Source of the DNA: Kitasatospora purpeofusca
GTDB taxonomy: Bacteria; Actinomycetota; Actinomycetes; Streptomycetales; Streptomycetaceae
NCBI RefSeq assembly: GCF_000718025.1
Contig: NZ_JODS01000009.1
Coordinates: forward strand, 124,001-188,000
Direction: 5' to 3'
DNA: 64,000 bases
Numbering within the stretch: position 1 is the first letter of the stretch; every line of letters begins with the position of its first letter. The notes beneath the pieces are model-generated. The model was not told where the DNA came from, ran no database searches, and was given only the letters and a program-made list of their open reading frames with translations. Position numbers and translations under genes: made by a program. Shown here piece after piece: positions 8,694 to 17,144 of this stretch.

Positions 8694-9296
8694 TCAGTCC
8701 CCTTTCGTGCGGGCGGGGTTGTCGAGCGGCCGCACCTCCTGGAGCAGGCCCCAGGTGAAGTCCGCCGTGCGGGCCTGCGGCTGCCCGTCGGCGTCCGGGG
8801 CCGTGAAGTCCAGCCGGAACCGGTTCGGCGCACTGCCCTCGCGCGGCACCGCGGGCGGGAACGCCGCGCCCAGATCGGCCACCACACAGCTCCACGGCTC
8901 CAGGTCGGCGAGCGCGCGGAGCACCGGCGGCGGGGTGTCCGCCACCCGCACCAGCCAGGCGTTCAGCACCGGCGCGCCCGCCTCGGCGGGACCGGTCAGG
9001 ACCTCGAACCGCAACCCGGGCCAGAGCGGCAGCGCCCACTGCCGGGCGGCGCACGCCAGGTCCCCGATCCGCCGCTCCACCACGGCCTCCGGCGGCCCGA
9101 GCACGGCCGTGTACCGACGCCCGCCGCCCGGGAACCCCGGCGCCCTGAGCATCGCCTGCCAGCGCTTGTTCGCCTCCCGCATCCCCGCCCTGGTCTCCCC
9201 CAGTCGGCGGACCGCGTCCTCGACCAGCTCCGGCCGGAAGTCCGCCATCCGGCGCAGCAGGACCAACTGGAACTCCGTCACCCCGAACCCGTGCAC
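8694..9296 (-). CDS. Conserved hypothetical protein
   Basis: 200 residues, soluble, with no signal peptide or membrane segment. It begins MHGFGVTEFQLVLLRRMADF and contains a Trp-rich middle (ARQWALPLWPGLRFEVL) and an ADFTWGLLQ near the C-terminus. It resembles proteins I remember as widespread but uncharacterised in streptomycetes; I cannot assign a domain. It is convergent with the amidohydrolase (7-bp gap) and lies 95 bp downstream of the RamB-type regulator 9392-10816 on the same strand, so it may be cotranscribed with it. No function is proposed. Confidence 0.6.
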   Translation of the reverse strand: MHGFGVTEFQLVLLRRMADFRPELVEDAVRRLGETRAGMREANKRWQAMLRAPGFPGGGRRYTAVLGPPEAVVERRIGDLACAARQWALPLWPGLRFEVLTGPAEAGAPVLNAWLVRVADTPPPVLRALADLEPWSCVVADLGAAFPPAVPREGSAPNRFRLDFTAPDADGQPQARTADFTWGLLQEVRPLDNPARTKGD

Positions 9297-9391
9297 CCCG
9301 GCAGGCTACCGGGCGGGCCGCCCCGCGACCGGCCGGACACGACCCACGGACACGACCGCACGGACACGACCACCCGGCCCGTGCCGCACGG

Positions 9392-10816
9392 TCAGCCGGT
9401 GTCGCCGCCGCCGGTCGGGTACGGCGCGAAGGTGCTGCTGTGCTCGTCCACCGCGAGCGGGCGACCGATCGGCGGGGCGGAGCGCTGCGGGCAGGCGGCC
9501 CGTTCGCAGACCTTGCAGCCGAGGCCGATCGGCGTGGCCGCGGCTTCGTCGGTGAGGTCGAGACCGGCCGAGTACACCAGCCGTGAGGCGTGCCGCAGTT
9601 CGCAGCCCAGACCGAGGGCGAAGGTCTTTCCGGGCCGCCCCCAGCCGCCCGGCGAACGGGTGACGGCGCGGGCGGTCCACAGGTAGCGGCGGCCGTCCGG
9701 CATCGCGGCCACCTGGACGTGCACCCGGCCCGGGGCGGCGAAGGTCTCGTAGACGTTCCACAGCGGGCAGGTGCCGCCGGTGCGGGAGAAGTGGAAGTCG
9801 GTGGCGGACTGCCGCTTGGAGACATTGCCCGCCCGGTCGACCCGGACGAAGGAGAACGGCACCCCGCGCAGACCGGGCCGCTGCAGGGTGCTGAGCCGGT
9901 GGCACACCGTCTCGTGGCCGACCGAGAAGTGGTCGGCGAGGTGCTCCAGGTCGTAGCGGGACGTCTCCGCCTCGCCGTGGAACGCCCGGTAGGGCAGCAC
10001 CAGCGCGGCGGCGAAGTAGTTCGCCAGGCCGATCCGGGTGAGCGCGTGCGCCGGGGCGCCCTCCGGGCTTTCCTGCGCGGCGAGTTCGCTGAGCAGCGCG
10101 TCGTGTTCGAGGTAGCCGAGCTGGGTGGCGAGCCGGAAGGCCTGCTGGCCGGGCCGCAGCCGGGGCGAGAGGTGGAGGGTGCGGCCAACCGGGTCGAAGT
10201 GGTGCAGCCGGTCGTCCTTCCCGCCTGGCCCGGTGCTCACCCGGACGGAGTGCGCCTCGGCCAGCCGGTCGGTCAGCGCGGTCCGCACCCGGCCCCGGCG
10301 GACCCCGATGCGCGCCGCCAACTCCTCCGCCGCCCGGTCCAGTTCGTCGACGTAGTTGGCCCGCCGGTAGAAGAACTCGCGGACCTGCTCGTGCGGATTG
10401 CGGGCCTCGGCCAGGCCCGCGGCCGGGCCGCGGTCCTCGGCCAGCACGGCGAGTTGCTCGGCGGCGGTGCGGCGACGGCGGTCCACGTCGAGCAGCAGGG
10501 CGGCCACGGCGGGCAGCCGCTGGGCCAGTTCGGCGAGGTCCCCGGCGGTGATCCGCCCGGCGGCGACCTCCTCGCCCAGGGAGTCGCGCAGTTCGGCGGT
10601 GAGCCGGGCGGTGTCGGGCGGGGCGAAGTAGCCGGCCTCCACGCCGAACGCCTCGGTGAGCCGCAGCAGGACCGGGACGGTCAGCGGGCGGGCGTCGTGC
10701 TCCAGCTGGTTGAGGTAGCTGGGCGAGAGGTCGAGGAGGCGGGCGAGCGCGGCCTGGCTGAGGCCGCGCTCCTCGCGCAGCCGGCGCAACCGCGCCCCGG
10801 CGAAGGTCCTGCCCAT
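9392..10816 (-). CDS. RamB/PrpR (ScfR) family acyl-CoA-responsive regulator, glyoxylate-shunt paralogue
   Basis: 474 residues. The N-terminal XRE helix-turn-helix (residues ~5-60, LSQAALARLLDLSPSYLNQLE) is followed by a central IrrE/ImmA-like peptidase-fold domain (~150-290, ARIGLANYFAAALVLPY) and a C-terminal sensor domain (SKRQSATDFHFSRTGGTCPLW). A cysteine cluster ends the protein (GLGCKVCERAACPQR). This is the architecture of Corynebacterium RamB and Mycobacterium PrpR, which control aceA/aceB or prpDC; PrpR binds short-chain acyl-CoA and has been reported to carry an Fe-S cluster. It is transcribed away from aceA with a 414-bp shared upstream region. The ATG at 10816 was chosen because the helix-turn-helix starts immediately after it. 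A paralogue sits at 17145-18608. Confidence 0.88.
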   Translation of the reverse strand: MGRTFAGARLRRLREERGLSQAALARLLDLSPSYLNQLEHDARPLTVPVLLRLTEAFGVEAGYFAPPDTARLTAELRDSLGEEVAAGRITAGDLAELAQRLPAVAALLLDVDRRRRTAAEQLAVLAEDRGPAAGLAEARNPHEQVREFFYRRANYVDELDRAAEELAARIGVRRGRVRTALTDRLAEAHSVRVSTGPGGKDDRLHHFDPVGRTLHLSPRLRPGQQAFRLATQLGYLEHDALLSELAAQESPEGAPAHALTRIGLANYFAAALVLPYRAFHGEAETSRYDLEHLADHFSVGHETVCHRLSTLQRPGLRGVPFSFVRVDRAGNVSKRQSATDFHFSRTGGTCPLWNVYETFAAPGRVHVQVAAMPDGRRYLWTARAVTRSPGGWGRPGKTFALGLGCELRHASRLVYSAGLDLTDEAAATPIGLGCKVCERAACPQRSAPPIGRPLAVDEHSSTFAPYPTGGGDTG

Positions 10817-10875
10817 GTGTCCCGGCCTCCCTGGTCGACGGGCGCCCACCCTAGCCGTTCGGGCCCGCTCCGGCC

Positions 10876-10913
10876 TTCGCAGCCTTCGCCGATTCGCCGT
10901 TCCGGCTTCGCAG
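10876..10913. repeat. Cluster of TTCGC-type elements upstream of the ScfR regulator
   Basis: Five TTCGC-like words lie at 10876 (TTCGCAG), 10885 (TTCGCC), 10893 (TTCGCC), 10900 (TTCCGG) and 10907 (TTCGCAG), spaced 9, 8, 7 and 7 bp. They start 60 bp upstream of the regulator start. Similar words recur near aceA (11119-11199) and between the second regulator and prpD (18631-18778), so they are candidate regulator binding sites. This is inference; RamB of Corynebacterium binds an A/T-richer TTTGCAAA-type site. Confidence 0.45.
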
Positions 10914-11118
10914 AACTTGGCACCCGTCCAGCGGTGACGGCGCCCCCGTCGGCCTGCCAGAGTCGTACCGCGGCCGGGCCCCGAACCCGGACGGCGGCAA
11001 CCACCGGCCAGAAGCCGGGTGTTGGCGCCCGTCCCCGGCGGACCCACGTCCCGCGGTGTCGCACCGCCCGCCCGGTATCCCGGCCGCACCCGCCCTCCTG
11101 GTGGCGGTCATCACATCC

Positions 11119-11201
11119 TTCGCAGCACATCTCTTCGCAGCGCGACTTTCGAAGCGCGTCCCTTCACAGCACGTCCCTTCACAGCACGTCCCTTCACAGC
11201 A
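11119..11201. repeat. 15-bp phased direct-repeat array upstream of aceA
   Basis: Six TTCxxAG heptamers lie at 11119 and 11134 (TTCGCAG), 11148 (TTCGAAG), and 11163, 11178 and 11193 (TTCACAG), at 14-15 bp spacing. The last three belong to perfect 15-bp tandem copies of CGTCCCTTCACAGCA (11157-11171, 11172-11186, 11187-11201). The array ends 29 bp before the aceA start. The heptamer matches the TTCGCAG words near both RamB/PrpR-type regulators. It may be an operator array or a minisatellite in the 5' leader. The rest of 10817-11230 shows no gene. Confidence 0.6.
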
Positions 11202-11230
11202 CACGGCAACGAGCCCGGGAGCGGATCACC

Positions 11231-12526
11231 ATGACCGAGTCGGTACGGCAGCAGCAGGAACGGCGCGCGGCGGAACTGGCCGCCCGGTGGGCGTCCGACC
11301 CGCGCTGGGCGGGCATCGAGCGCAGCTACACGGCGGCGGACGTGGTCCGCCTGGCCGGGTCGGTCCGCGAGGAGCACACCCTCGCCCGGCGCGGCGCCGA
11401 ACGCCTGTGGCAGCAGCTGCACGAGCAGGACTACATCCACGCCCTCGGCGCGCTCACCGGCGGCCAGGCCGTCCAGATGGTGAAGGCCGGGCTGCGGGCG
11501 ATCTACCTGTCCGGCTGGCAGGTCGCGGCCGACGCCAACCAGGCCGGGCAGACCTATCCCGACCAGAGCCTCTACCCCGCCAACTCGGTCCCGCAGGTGG
11601 TGCGCCGGATCAACAACGCGCTGCTGCGCGCCGACCAGATCGACGCCGCCGAGGGCACCGACGGCGGTCCGGACTGGCTGGTGCCGATCGTCGCCGACGC
11701 GGAGGCGGGCTTCGGCGGCCCGCTGAACGCCTTCGAGCTGACCAAGGGCATGATCGCGGCCGGCGCGGCGGGCATCCACTACGAGGACCAGCTGGCCTCC
11801 GAGAAGAAGTGCGGCCACCTGGGCGGCAAGGTGCTCGTCCCGACCGCGCAGCACATCCGCACCCTCAACTCCGCCCGGCTCGCGGCCGACATCGCCGATG
11901 TGCCGACCCTGATCGTCGCCCGCACCGACGCGCTGGCGGCCAACCTGCTCACCACCGACGTGGACGAGCGCGACGCCCGCTACTGCACCGGCGAGCGCAC
12001 CGCCGAGGGCTTCTACCGGGTCGAGCCGGGCATGGCCCCGGTGATCTCCCGCGGCCTCGCCTTCGCCCCGTACGCGGACCTGATCTGGGTGGAGACCGGC
12101 ACCCCGGACCTCGGCCAGGCCCGGGAGTTCGCCGAGGCGATCAAGGCCGAGCACCCGGACAAGATGCTCGCCTACAACTGCTCGCCCTCCTTCAACTGGA
12201 AGGCCGCGCTGGACGACGACCGGATCGCCAAGTTCCAGCGGGAGTTGGGCGCGATGGGCTACCGGTTCCAGTTCATCACCCTGGCCGGCTTCCACGCGCT
12301 CAACCACTCGATGTTCCAGCTGGCGCGCGGCTACGCCGAGCACGGCATGACCGCCTACGTCGACCTCCAGGAGGCCGAGTTCGCGGCGGTGCCGGACGGC
12401 TACACCGCCGTCAAGCACCAGCGCGAGGTCGGCACCGGCTACTTCGACCAGGTGAGCACGGCACTCAACCCCAACGCGGAGACGCTCGCCCTGACCGGAT
12501 CCACCGAGGCCGAGCAGTTCCACTGA
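11231..12526 (+). CDS. aceA: Isocitrate lyase
   Basis: 431 residues, normal for the actinobacterial enzyme. It cleaves isocitrate to succinate and glyoxylate in the glyoxylate shunt. The active-site motif KKCGHLGGK holds the catalytic C194. Other signatures are VADAEAGFGG (Mg/substrate), ARTDALAANL and LAYNCSPSFNWK. The ATG at 11231 is preceded by GAGCGGATCACC, a weak ribosome binding site. aceB follows after 109 bp. The divergent RamB-type gene and the repeat array upstream indicate acetate- or acyl-CoA-dependent control (inference). It is cytoplasmic. Confidence 0.96.
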   Translation: MTESVRQQQERRAAELAARWASDPRWAGIERSYTAADVVRLAGSVREEHTLARRGAERLWQQLHEQDYIHALGALTGGQAVQMVKAGLRAIYLSGWQVAADANQAGQTYPDQSLYPANSVPQVVRRINNALLRADQIDAAEGTDGGPDWLVPIVADAEAGFGGPLNAFELTKGMIAAGAAGIHYEDQLASEKKCGHLGGKVLVPTAQHIRTLNSARLAADIADVPTLIVARTDALAANLLTTDVDERDARYCTGERTAEGFYRVEPGMAPVISRGLAFAPYADLIWVETGTPDLGQAREFAEAIKAEHPDKMLAYNCSPSFNWKAALDDDRIAKFQRELGAMGYRFQFITLAGFHALNHSMFQLARGYAEHGMTAYVDLQEAEFAAVPDGYTAVKHQREVGTGYFDQVSTALNPNAETLALTGSTEAEQFH

Positions 12527-12635
12527 GCCACCCCGGCGGGCTCGTCGGGGACGAGCCGCCTTCCGCCGCGCCGCCCGGGGACCCCGTTGAGGGACGGGGC
12601 CCGGGCGGCCCCCGACCCGCCTCCAGGAGAACCGG

Positions 12636-14249
12636 ATGAGCCTGCCCACCCGCATCGAGGTCCTCGGCGCCGCCGAGGACCGCTTCGAGGAGGTCCTCAC
12701 CCCCGAGGCCCTCGCCTTCGTCGCCCGCCTGCACCTCCCCTTCGCGGCCCGCCGCACCGCACTGCTCGCCGAGCGGCGGCGCCGGGCCGACGCCCTCGCC
12801 GCCGGCGGCACCCTGGACTTCCTGCCCGAAACCCGCGCCGTCCGGGAGGACGACAGCTGGCGGGTGGCCGGGGCCGGACCGGGCCTGCACGACCGCCGGG
12901 TGGAGATCACCGGCCCCCCGGAGCGCCGGATGGCCGTCAACGCCCTCAACTCCGGCGCCAAGGTGTGGCTCGCCGACTTCGAGGACGCCACCTCCCCCAC
13001 CTGGCACAACCTCGTCTCCGGCCAGCTCAACCTGATCGACGCGATCGAGCGCCGGATCGACGACACCACCGCCGGCGGCAAGCGCTACTTCGTCGGGAAC
13101 GACCCCGCCACCATCGTCGTCCGCCCGCGCGGCTGGCACCTCGACGAGCACCACCTGCTGATCGACGGCCGGCCGGCGATCGGCGCCCTGGTCGACTTCG
13201 GCCTCTACCTGTTCCACTGCGGACGGCCGCAGATCGAGGCCGGCTCCGGCCCCTACTTCTACCTCCCCAAGCTGGAGAACCACCTCGAAGCGCGGCTCTG
13301 GAACGACGTGTTCACCGTCGCCCAGGCCGAGTTGGGCATCCCGCACGGCACGATCCGCGCCACCGTGCTGATCGAGACCGTCACCGCCGCCTTCGAGATG
13401 GACGAGATCCTCCACGAGCTGCGCGAGCACGCCGCCGGCCTCAACGCGGGCCGCTGGGACTACCTGTTCAGCCTGATCAAGAACTTCGCCCAGCACGGGC
13501 CGAGGTTCGTCCTGCCGGACCGCGCCTCCCTCACCATGACCCAGCCGTTCATGCGCGCCTACACCGACCTGCTGGTGCGCACCTGCCACCGGCGCGGCGC
13601 CCACGCCATCGGCGGCATGGCCGCGGCGATCCCGCAACGCGACCCGGACGCCAACGAGGCCGCCCTCACCCGGGTCCGCGCCGACAAGGAACGCGAGGCC
13701 GGGGACGGCTTCGACGGCTCCTGGGTGGCGCACCCGGGCCTGGTCGGCACCTGCCGCACCGCCTTCGACGCCGCCCTCGGCGACCAGCCGCACCAGCTCG
13801 ACCGCGGCCGCGAGGACGTCGAGGTGACCGCCGCGGACCTGCTCGGCGTCCACCGGCTCTCCGTCGGCCTGCCCACCGAACAGGGCCTGCGCGCCAACGT
13901 CGCCGTCGCCCTGCGCTACCTCACCGCCTGGCTCGGCGGCACCGGCGCGGTCGCCGTGTTCGGCCTGATGGAGGACGTCGCCACCGCCGAGATCGCCCGC
14001 TGCCAGCTCTGGCAGTGGCAGCACCACTGCACCCGGCTCACCGGCGGCTCGCTCGCCACCCCGGACCTCGTCCGACGGCTGATCGACCGGGAACGGGCCA
14101 CCCTGCTCGCCGAGGGCGCCGACCCGGCGCTGCTGGACGACGCGACCCGGATCCTCGTCGACACCGCCCTCGGCGCCGACCTGCCCGCCTTCCTCACCAC
14201 CGAGGCGTACGCCCGCCACCTCGTCCGCACCACCGCACCGGCCCTGTGA
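12636..14249 (+). CDS. aceB: Malate synthase A
   Basis: 537 residues, the class A size. It condenses glyoxylate and acetyl-CoA to malate, completing the glyoxylate shunt with AceA. Recognisable motifs are NSGAKVWLADFEDATSPTW (acetyl-CoA/Mg region), IRATVLIETVTAAFEMDEI, HAAGLNAGRWDYLFSLIKNF and the C-terminal SVGLPTEQGLRANVAVALRY region. The start at 12636 is supported by CAGGAGAACCGG. It is followed 23 bp later by a 3-hydroxyacyl-CoA dehydrogenase and is probably in the same transcript as aceA. Confidence 0.95.
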   Translation: MSLPTRIEVLGAAEDRFEEVLTPEALAFVARLHLPFAARRTALLAERRRRADALAAGGTLDFLPETRAVREDDSWRVAGAGPGLHDRRVEITGPPERRMAVNALNSGAKVWLADFEDATSPTWHNLVSGQLNLIDAIERRIDDTTAGGKRYFVGNDPATIVVRPRGWHLDEHHLLIDGRPAIGALVDFGLYLFHCGRPQIEAGSGPYFYLPKLENHLEARLWNDVFTVAQAELGIPHGTIRATVLIETVTAAFEMDEILHELREHAAGLNAGRWDYLFSLIKNFAQHGPRFVLPDRASLTMTQPFMRAYTDLLVRTCHRRGAHAIGGMAAAIPQRDPDANEAALTRVRADKEREAGDGFDGSWVAHPGLVGTCRTAFDAALGDQPHQLDRGREDVEVTAADLLGVHRLSVGLPTEQGLRANVAVALRYLTAWLGGTGAVAVFGLMEDVATAEIARCQLWQWQHHCTRLTGGSLATPDLVRRLIDRERATLLAEGADPALLDDATRILVDTALGADLPAFLTTEAYARHLVRTTAPAL

Positions 14250-14272
14250 CACCGCCCCCGGAAAGGCTCGCC

Positions 14273-15139
14273 ATGAACGACATCCGACGGGTCGCCGTCG
14301 TCGGCGCCGGACAGATGGGCGCCGGCATCGCCGAGGTCTTCGCCCGCGCCGGCCTGGACACCATCGTCTGCGAACACGGCTCCGCCGCCCTGCGCGCCGC
14401 CCGCGCCCGCATCGACCGGTCCCTGCACCGCGCCGTCGACCGCGGCCGGATCAGCGATCAGCAGCGCACCGACGCCTGGGCGCACCTGCTGTTCGCCGAC
14501 GACCTCGAAGCCCTCGCCGACCGCCAACTCGTGGTCGAGGCCGTCGTCGAGGACGAACGCGTCAAGACCGACGTCCTCGGCGCCCTGGACAAGGTGCTCG
14601 CCGACGACGACGCCGTCCTCGCCACCAACACCTCCGCCATCCCCGTCACCCGCCTCGGCATCGCCACCGAACGGGCGGCCAACGTGCTCGGCCTGCACTT
14701 CTTCAACCCCGCCCCGGTCATGCCCCTGGTCGAACTCGTCTCCTCCCTGCACACCGACCCGACCGTCCTCAACCGCGTGCACACCTTCGCCGAGGAGGTG
14801 CTCGGCAAGCACGTCATCCGCTCCCGCGACCGCGCCGGCTTCGTCGTCAACGCCCTCCTGATCCCCTACCTCCTCTCCGCGATCCGCCTCGCCGAAGCCG
14901 GCCACGCCACCGCCCAGGACATCGACACCGGCATGGTCCACGGCTGCGCCCACCCCATGGGCCCGCTCCAACTCGCCGACCTCATCGGCCTCGACACCGT
15001 CCAGGCCATCGCGAAGTCGATGTACGAGGAGTACAAGGAACCGCTCTACGCACCCCCACCACTGCTCACCCGCATGGTCGAAGCGGGCCTCCTCGGCCGC
15101 AAGTCCGGCCGGGGCTTCCACCCCCACCGGTCGAGCTGA
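14273..15139 (+). CDS. 3-hydroxybutyryl-CoA dehydrogenase
   Basis: 288 residues. The N-terminal NAD-binding fold begins VAVVGAGQMGAGIAEVFARAG. The HADH catalytic region shows NTSAIPVTRLG, GLHFFNPAPVMPLVELV (catalytic His-Asn region) and the C-terminal domain with GPLQLADLIGLDT. It oxidises or reduces 3-hydroxyacyl-CoA/acetoacetyl-CoA. Its place behind aceA-aceB links beta-oxidation or polyhydroxybutyrate turnover, which make acetyl-CoA, to the glyoxylate shunt. A GGAAAGG ribosome binding site precedes ATG 14273. The stop codon is embedded in a strong terminator hairpin. Confidence 0.92.
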   Translation: MNDIRRVAVVGAGQMGAGIAEVFARAGLDTIVCEHGSAALRAARARIDRSLHRAVDRGRISDQQRTDAWAHLLFADDLEALADRQLVVEAVVEDERVKTDVLGALDKVLADDDAVLATNTSAIPVTRLGIATERAANVLGLHFFNPAPVMPLVELVSSLHTDPTVLNRVHTFAEEVLGKHVIRSRDRAGFVVNALLIPYLLSAIRLAEAGHATAQDIDTGMVHGCAHPMGPLQLADLIGLDTVQAIAKSMYEEYKEPLYAPPPLLTRMVEAGLLGRKSGRGFHPHRSS

Positions 15140-15170
15140 CGGCTCCTCGCCCGTCGGGGCGAGGAGCCGT
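15139..15170 (+). terminator. Intrinsic terminator of the aceA-aceB operon
   Basis: A perfect 14-bp stem (arms 15139-15152 and 15157-15170, ACGGCTCCTCGCCC and its complement) with a 4-nt loop. It starts on the last base of the stop codon. There is no clear U tract, as is common in streptomycetes. Confidence 0.85.
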
Positions 15171-15191
15171 CCCCATCGGTCTCAATCGGTC

Positions 15192-15401
15192 TCAACCGAT
15201 CGGACGGAACGGCAGCACCTCGGTACTGCCACCGAAAAGGACCCGCCCGTACCTGTCCGCGCCGTCGAGCGAGCGATAGCGGAGAACCGGATCACCGGCC
15301 CGCACGAGCGCGGTCGCACACCCGAGACACCAGGGCCGCGGCGGCCGCTCGTCCAGATCCTCGATCACCGCGGGCATCCCGCACTGCGCACAGTCCGCCA
15401 T
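15192..15401 (-). CDS. Small CxxC zinc-ribbon-like protein
   Basis: 69 residues. Two cysteine pairs, CAQC near the N-terminus (MADCAQCGMP) and CLGC around residue 25, suggest a small metal-binding knuckle. The rest (GDPVLRYRSLDGADRYGRV) has no recognised fold. It lies 19 bp downstream of a second tiny zinc-ribbon gene on the same strand, apparently one transcription unit divergent from the XRE regulator. The function is unknown; the family appears restricted to actinomycetes as far as I can tell. Confidence 0.6.
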   Translation of the reverse strand: MADCAQCGMPAVIEDLDERPPRPWCLGCATALVRAGDPVLRYRSLDGADRYGRVLFGGSTEVLPFRPIG

Positions 15402-15420
15402 CAGGGCCTCCCGAGGCCGG

Positions 15421-15609
15421 TCAGGACCAGGTCGACCCGCACTGGGTGCAACCCCACCGGCCGTCCATCATCTGGTAGGTGGAACCCGATCCGCAGACCG
15501 GGCAGGCACGGGCTCCCGCCTCGCGGTCCCGCTCGGGCAGCGTACTGGGCTCGGGGGCGCTGGTGGGTCGGATCTCGGCGACGGGCTTGTCCAGCAGGAC
15601 GGTGCTCAT
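15421..15609 (-). CDS. Small zinc-ribbon protein
   Basis: 62 residues starting MSTVLLDKPVAEIRP. An Ala/Pro-rich N-terminal half is followed by a two-knuckle ribbon with CPVCGSGS and CTQCGSTWS, the four cysteines expected for one zinc. A GGAGAG ribosome binding site precedes the ATG on the minus strand. It is the first gene of a two-gene unit divergent from the helix-turn-helix regulator 15806-17086, which is probably a functional partner. The role is unknown; a small protein-protein or regulatory adaptor is possible. Confidence 0.65.
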   Translation of the reverse strand: MSTVLLDKPVAEIRPTSAPEPSTLPERDREAGARACPVCGSGSTYQMMDGRWGCTQCGSTWS

Positions 15610-15805
15610 GGCACTCTCCTCGGGCTGAAGGGGCAGAGGTGCGCCGGCCGGGCAACACCACAGAAGCCGCGTGCGGCCTACAGGCGAATACCGATCGGCT
15701 GCCTCCGCACGCCGTGTGCGTGCCTCGCACACTCCGTGCACGCCCTGCCCCTGGCAGCCGGTCCGTCTATACGGTGGCTATCCCGTGCAGTCGAAGGGCG
15801 GCACC

Positions 15806-17086
15806 GTGTCACATCAGCAGCAGATGGGGGCAACGATCCGGGCCGCGCGGTGCGCGCGGCGCATGACGCAAGCCCAACTGGGACACTCCTGCGGGTACTC
15901 CGCGTCCGCGATCAGCCGCATCGAAAACGGCGTGCTCCGTCCGGGCGATCAACCTCTCCGGTTGATCGCCCGGACGCTGAACCTGCCGCTTGACGTCGTT
16001 CGCAGCCCTCGACCGGATACTCTGGCGGCAGATGTGACTGCAGCTCAGGAGGATGCCATGCTGCGCAGGCAGCTGCTCGTGGCCGGTATGGCGGCGGCAG
16101 GAGTGTCCGTACTCCCCTCGACATCTGCGGCCGCCACGCCGCACGACGCATCGGCTCGGATCGTCGGGGCCCTGTACGAGCCCGAGGCGTCGGCGCCGAC
16201 ATCCCTGCAAGAACTCGGCCGGTCGCTCGCGACCGCACGGACCCATTTCACGGCGGCTCGCTACCGGGCTCTCGGCGAAAGCCTGCCGAGCCTGCTCGGC
16301 ACGGCTCAAGCCACCCGGGACGAGCTTTCCGGCCGTCCCCGCGAGGACGCCCACGCACACGTTTCACGGGCGTGGGTGCTGGCCACGGAACTCGCACTGA
16401 AGTCGCATTCGGATGTCGCGTGGCCGGCTGCCGACCGGGCGCTGGCCGCTGCTCAGGCCAGCGGCCACCCTGTCGTGCACGGTGAGGCGGCCCGGGTCCT
16501 GGCGATCACGATGCGACGGGCCGGACGGCCGTCCGCCGCCGTCGACCTCCTGCGCCGAACGGCCGACTCGCTCGAACGGGATGGCGACCAGGTGTCCCGG
16601 GCCGTAGCCGCCACACTCTTGATGACGGCCGCCTACACGGCGGCGTGCGACCGGCGTCGGAGCGACGCCGTGGACCTGATGACAGATGCCGCCGACACGG
16701 TACGCCGGCTCCCTGGCGCCGAGGCCGGGCCGAGAACCCCCTTGTTCACGGTAGACGCCACCAGCACCCAGGTGGACCTGTACTGGATCGGCGTGCACAC
16801 GGCGCTGGGCACGCCGGACGAGGCGATTGCCCACGCCGCGCGGATCAGTCCCGGGCGACTGCCGACGGTGGAGCGCCAGGCCCGGTTCGGAACGGACTGC
16901 GCCCGCATGTGGCACCACCTCGGGGACCACCGCCGTACGTTCGCCGCGCTGCGGTTCACCGAGCGAGTGGCGCCGGAGGAGGTGCGCAGGCCGGCTTTGC
17001 AGGCGCTCACCGCAGACCTGCTCTACGCCCCGGTGTCGATCCCCGGCGCTCGCGAGCTGGCCGCGCGCACGGGCGTCACCTCCTGA
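15806..17086 (+). CDS. XRE-family regulator with TPR-like C-terminus
   Basis: 426 residues. An N-terminal XRE helix-turn-helix (residues ~8-62, MTQAQLGHSCGYSASAISRIE) is followed by a hydrophobic patch (LLVAGMAAAGVSVLP) and a helical, Ala/Arg-rich domain resembling tetratricopeptide repeats (~130-420). This organisation is common in streptomycete regulators of development and secondary metabolism. I prefer GTG 15806 (VSHQQQMGATIRAARCARR), which has AAGGGCGG upstream; ATG 15824 is an alternative. The long upstream extension of the frame is unlikely to be translated. The coding sequence contains a perfect 17-bp inverted repeat at 15938-15976. Targets probably include the divergent zinc-ribbon genes. 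Confidence 0.78.
   Translation: MSHQQQMGATIRAARCARRMTQAQLGHSCGYSASAISRIENGVLRPGDQPLRLIARTLNLPLDVVRSPRPDTLAADVTAAQEDAMLRRQLLVAGMAAAGVSVLPSTSAAATPHDASARIVGALYEPEASAPTSLQELGRSLATARTHFTAARYRALGESLPSLLGTAQATRDELSGRPREDAHAHVSRAWVLATELALKSHSDVAWPAADRALAAAQASGHPVVHGEAARVLAITMRRAGRPSAAVDLLRRTADSLERDGDQVSRAVAATLLMTAAYTAACDRRRSDAVDLMTDAADTVRRLPGAEAGPRTPLFTVDATSTQVDLYWIGVHTALGTPDEAIAHAARISPGRLPTVERQARFGTDCARMWHHLGDHRRTFAALRFTERVAPEEVRRPALQALTADLLYAPVSIPGARELAARTGVTS
15938..15976. repeat. Perfect 17-bp inverted repeat inside the XRE regulator gene
   Basis: The arms are 15938-15954 (CGTCCGGGCGATCAACC) and 15960-15976 (its exact complement), separated by a 5-nt loop. They encode residues just after the helix-turn-helix. 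A perfect stem of this length inside a coding region is unusual. It could be an intragenic operator, an RNA hairpin or an imprint of palindrome-templated mutation. Confidence 0.7.
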
Positions 17087-17144
17087 TCCGGCGCGGGCCC
17101 TCGCGGCCCGCGCCTCCTGCCGGGGCGCGTGGGTACGGGTGCCG

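Noticed and set aside
11119..11201. Possible CRISPR-like array
   Set aside because: The units are contiguous 15-bp copies without unique spacers and no cas genes are present.
11019..11234. Plus-strand ORF with PFTAR repeats and minus-strand ORF with CEGT repeats across the aceA leader
   Set aside because: Both are translations of the 15-bp DNA repeat array. They lack ribosome binding sites and domain features, and the repeat explains the apparent peptide pattern.
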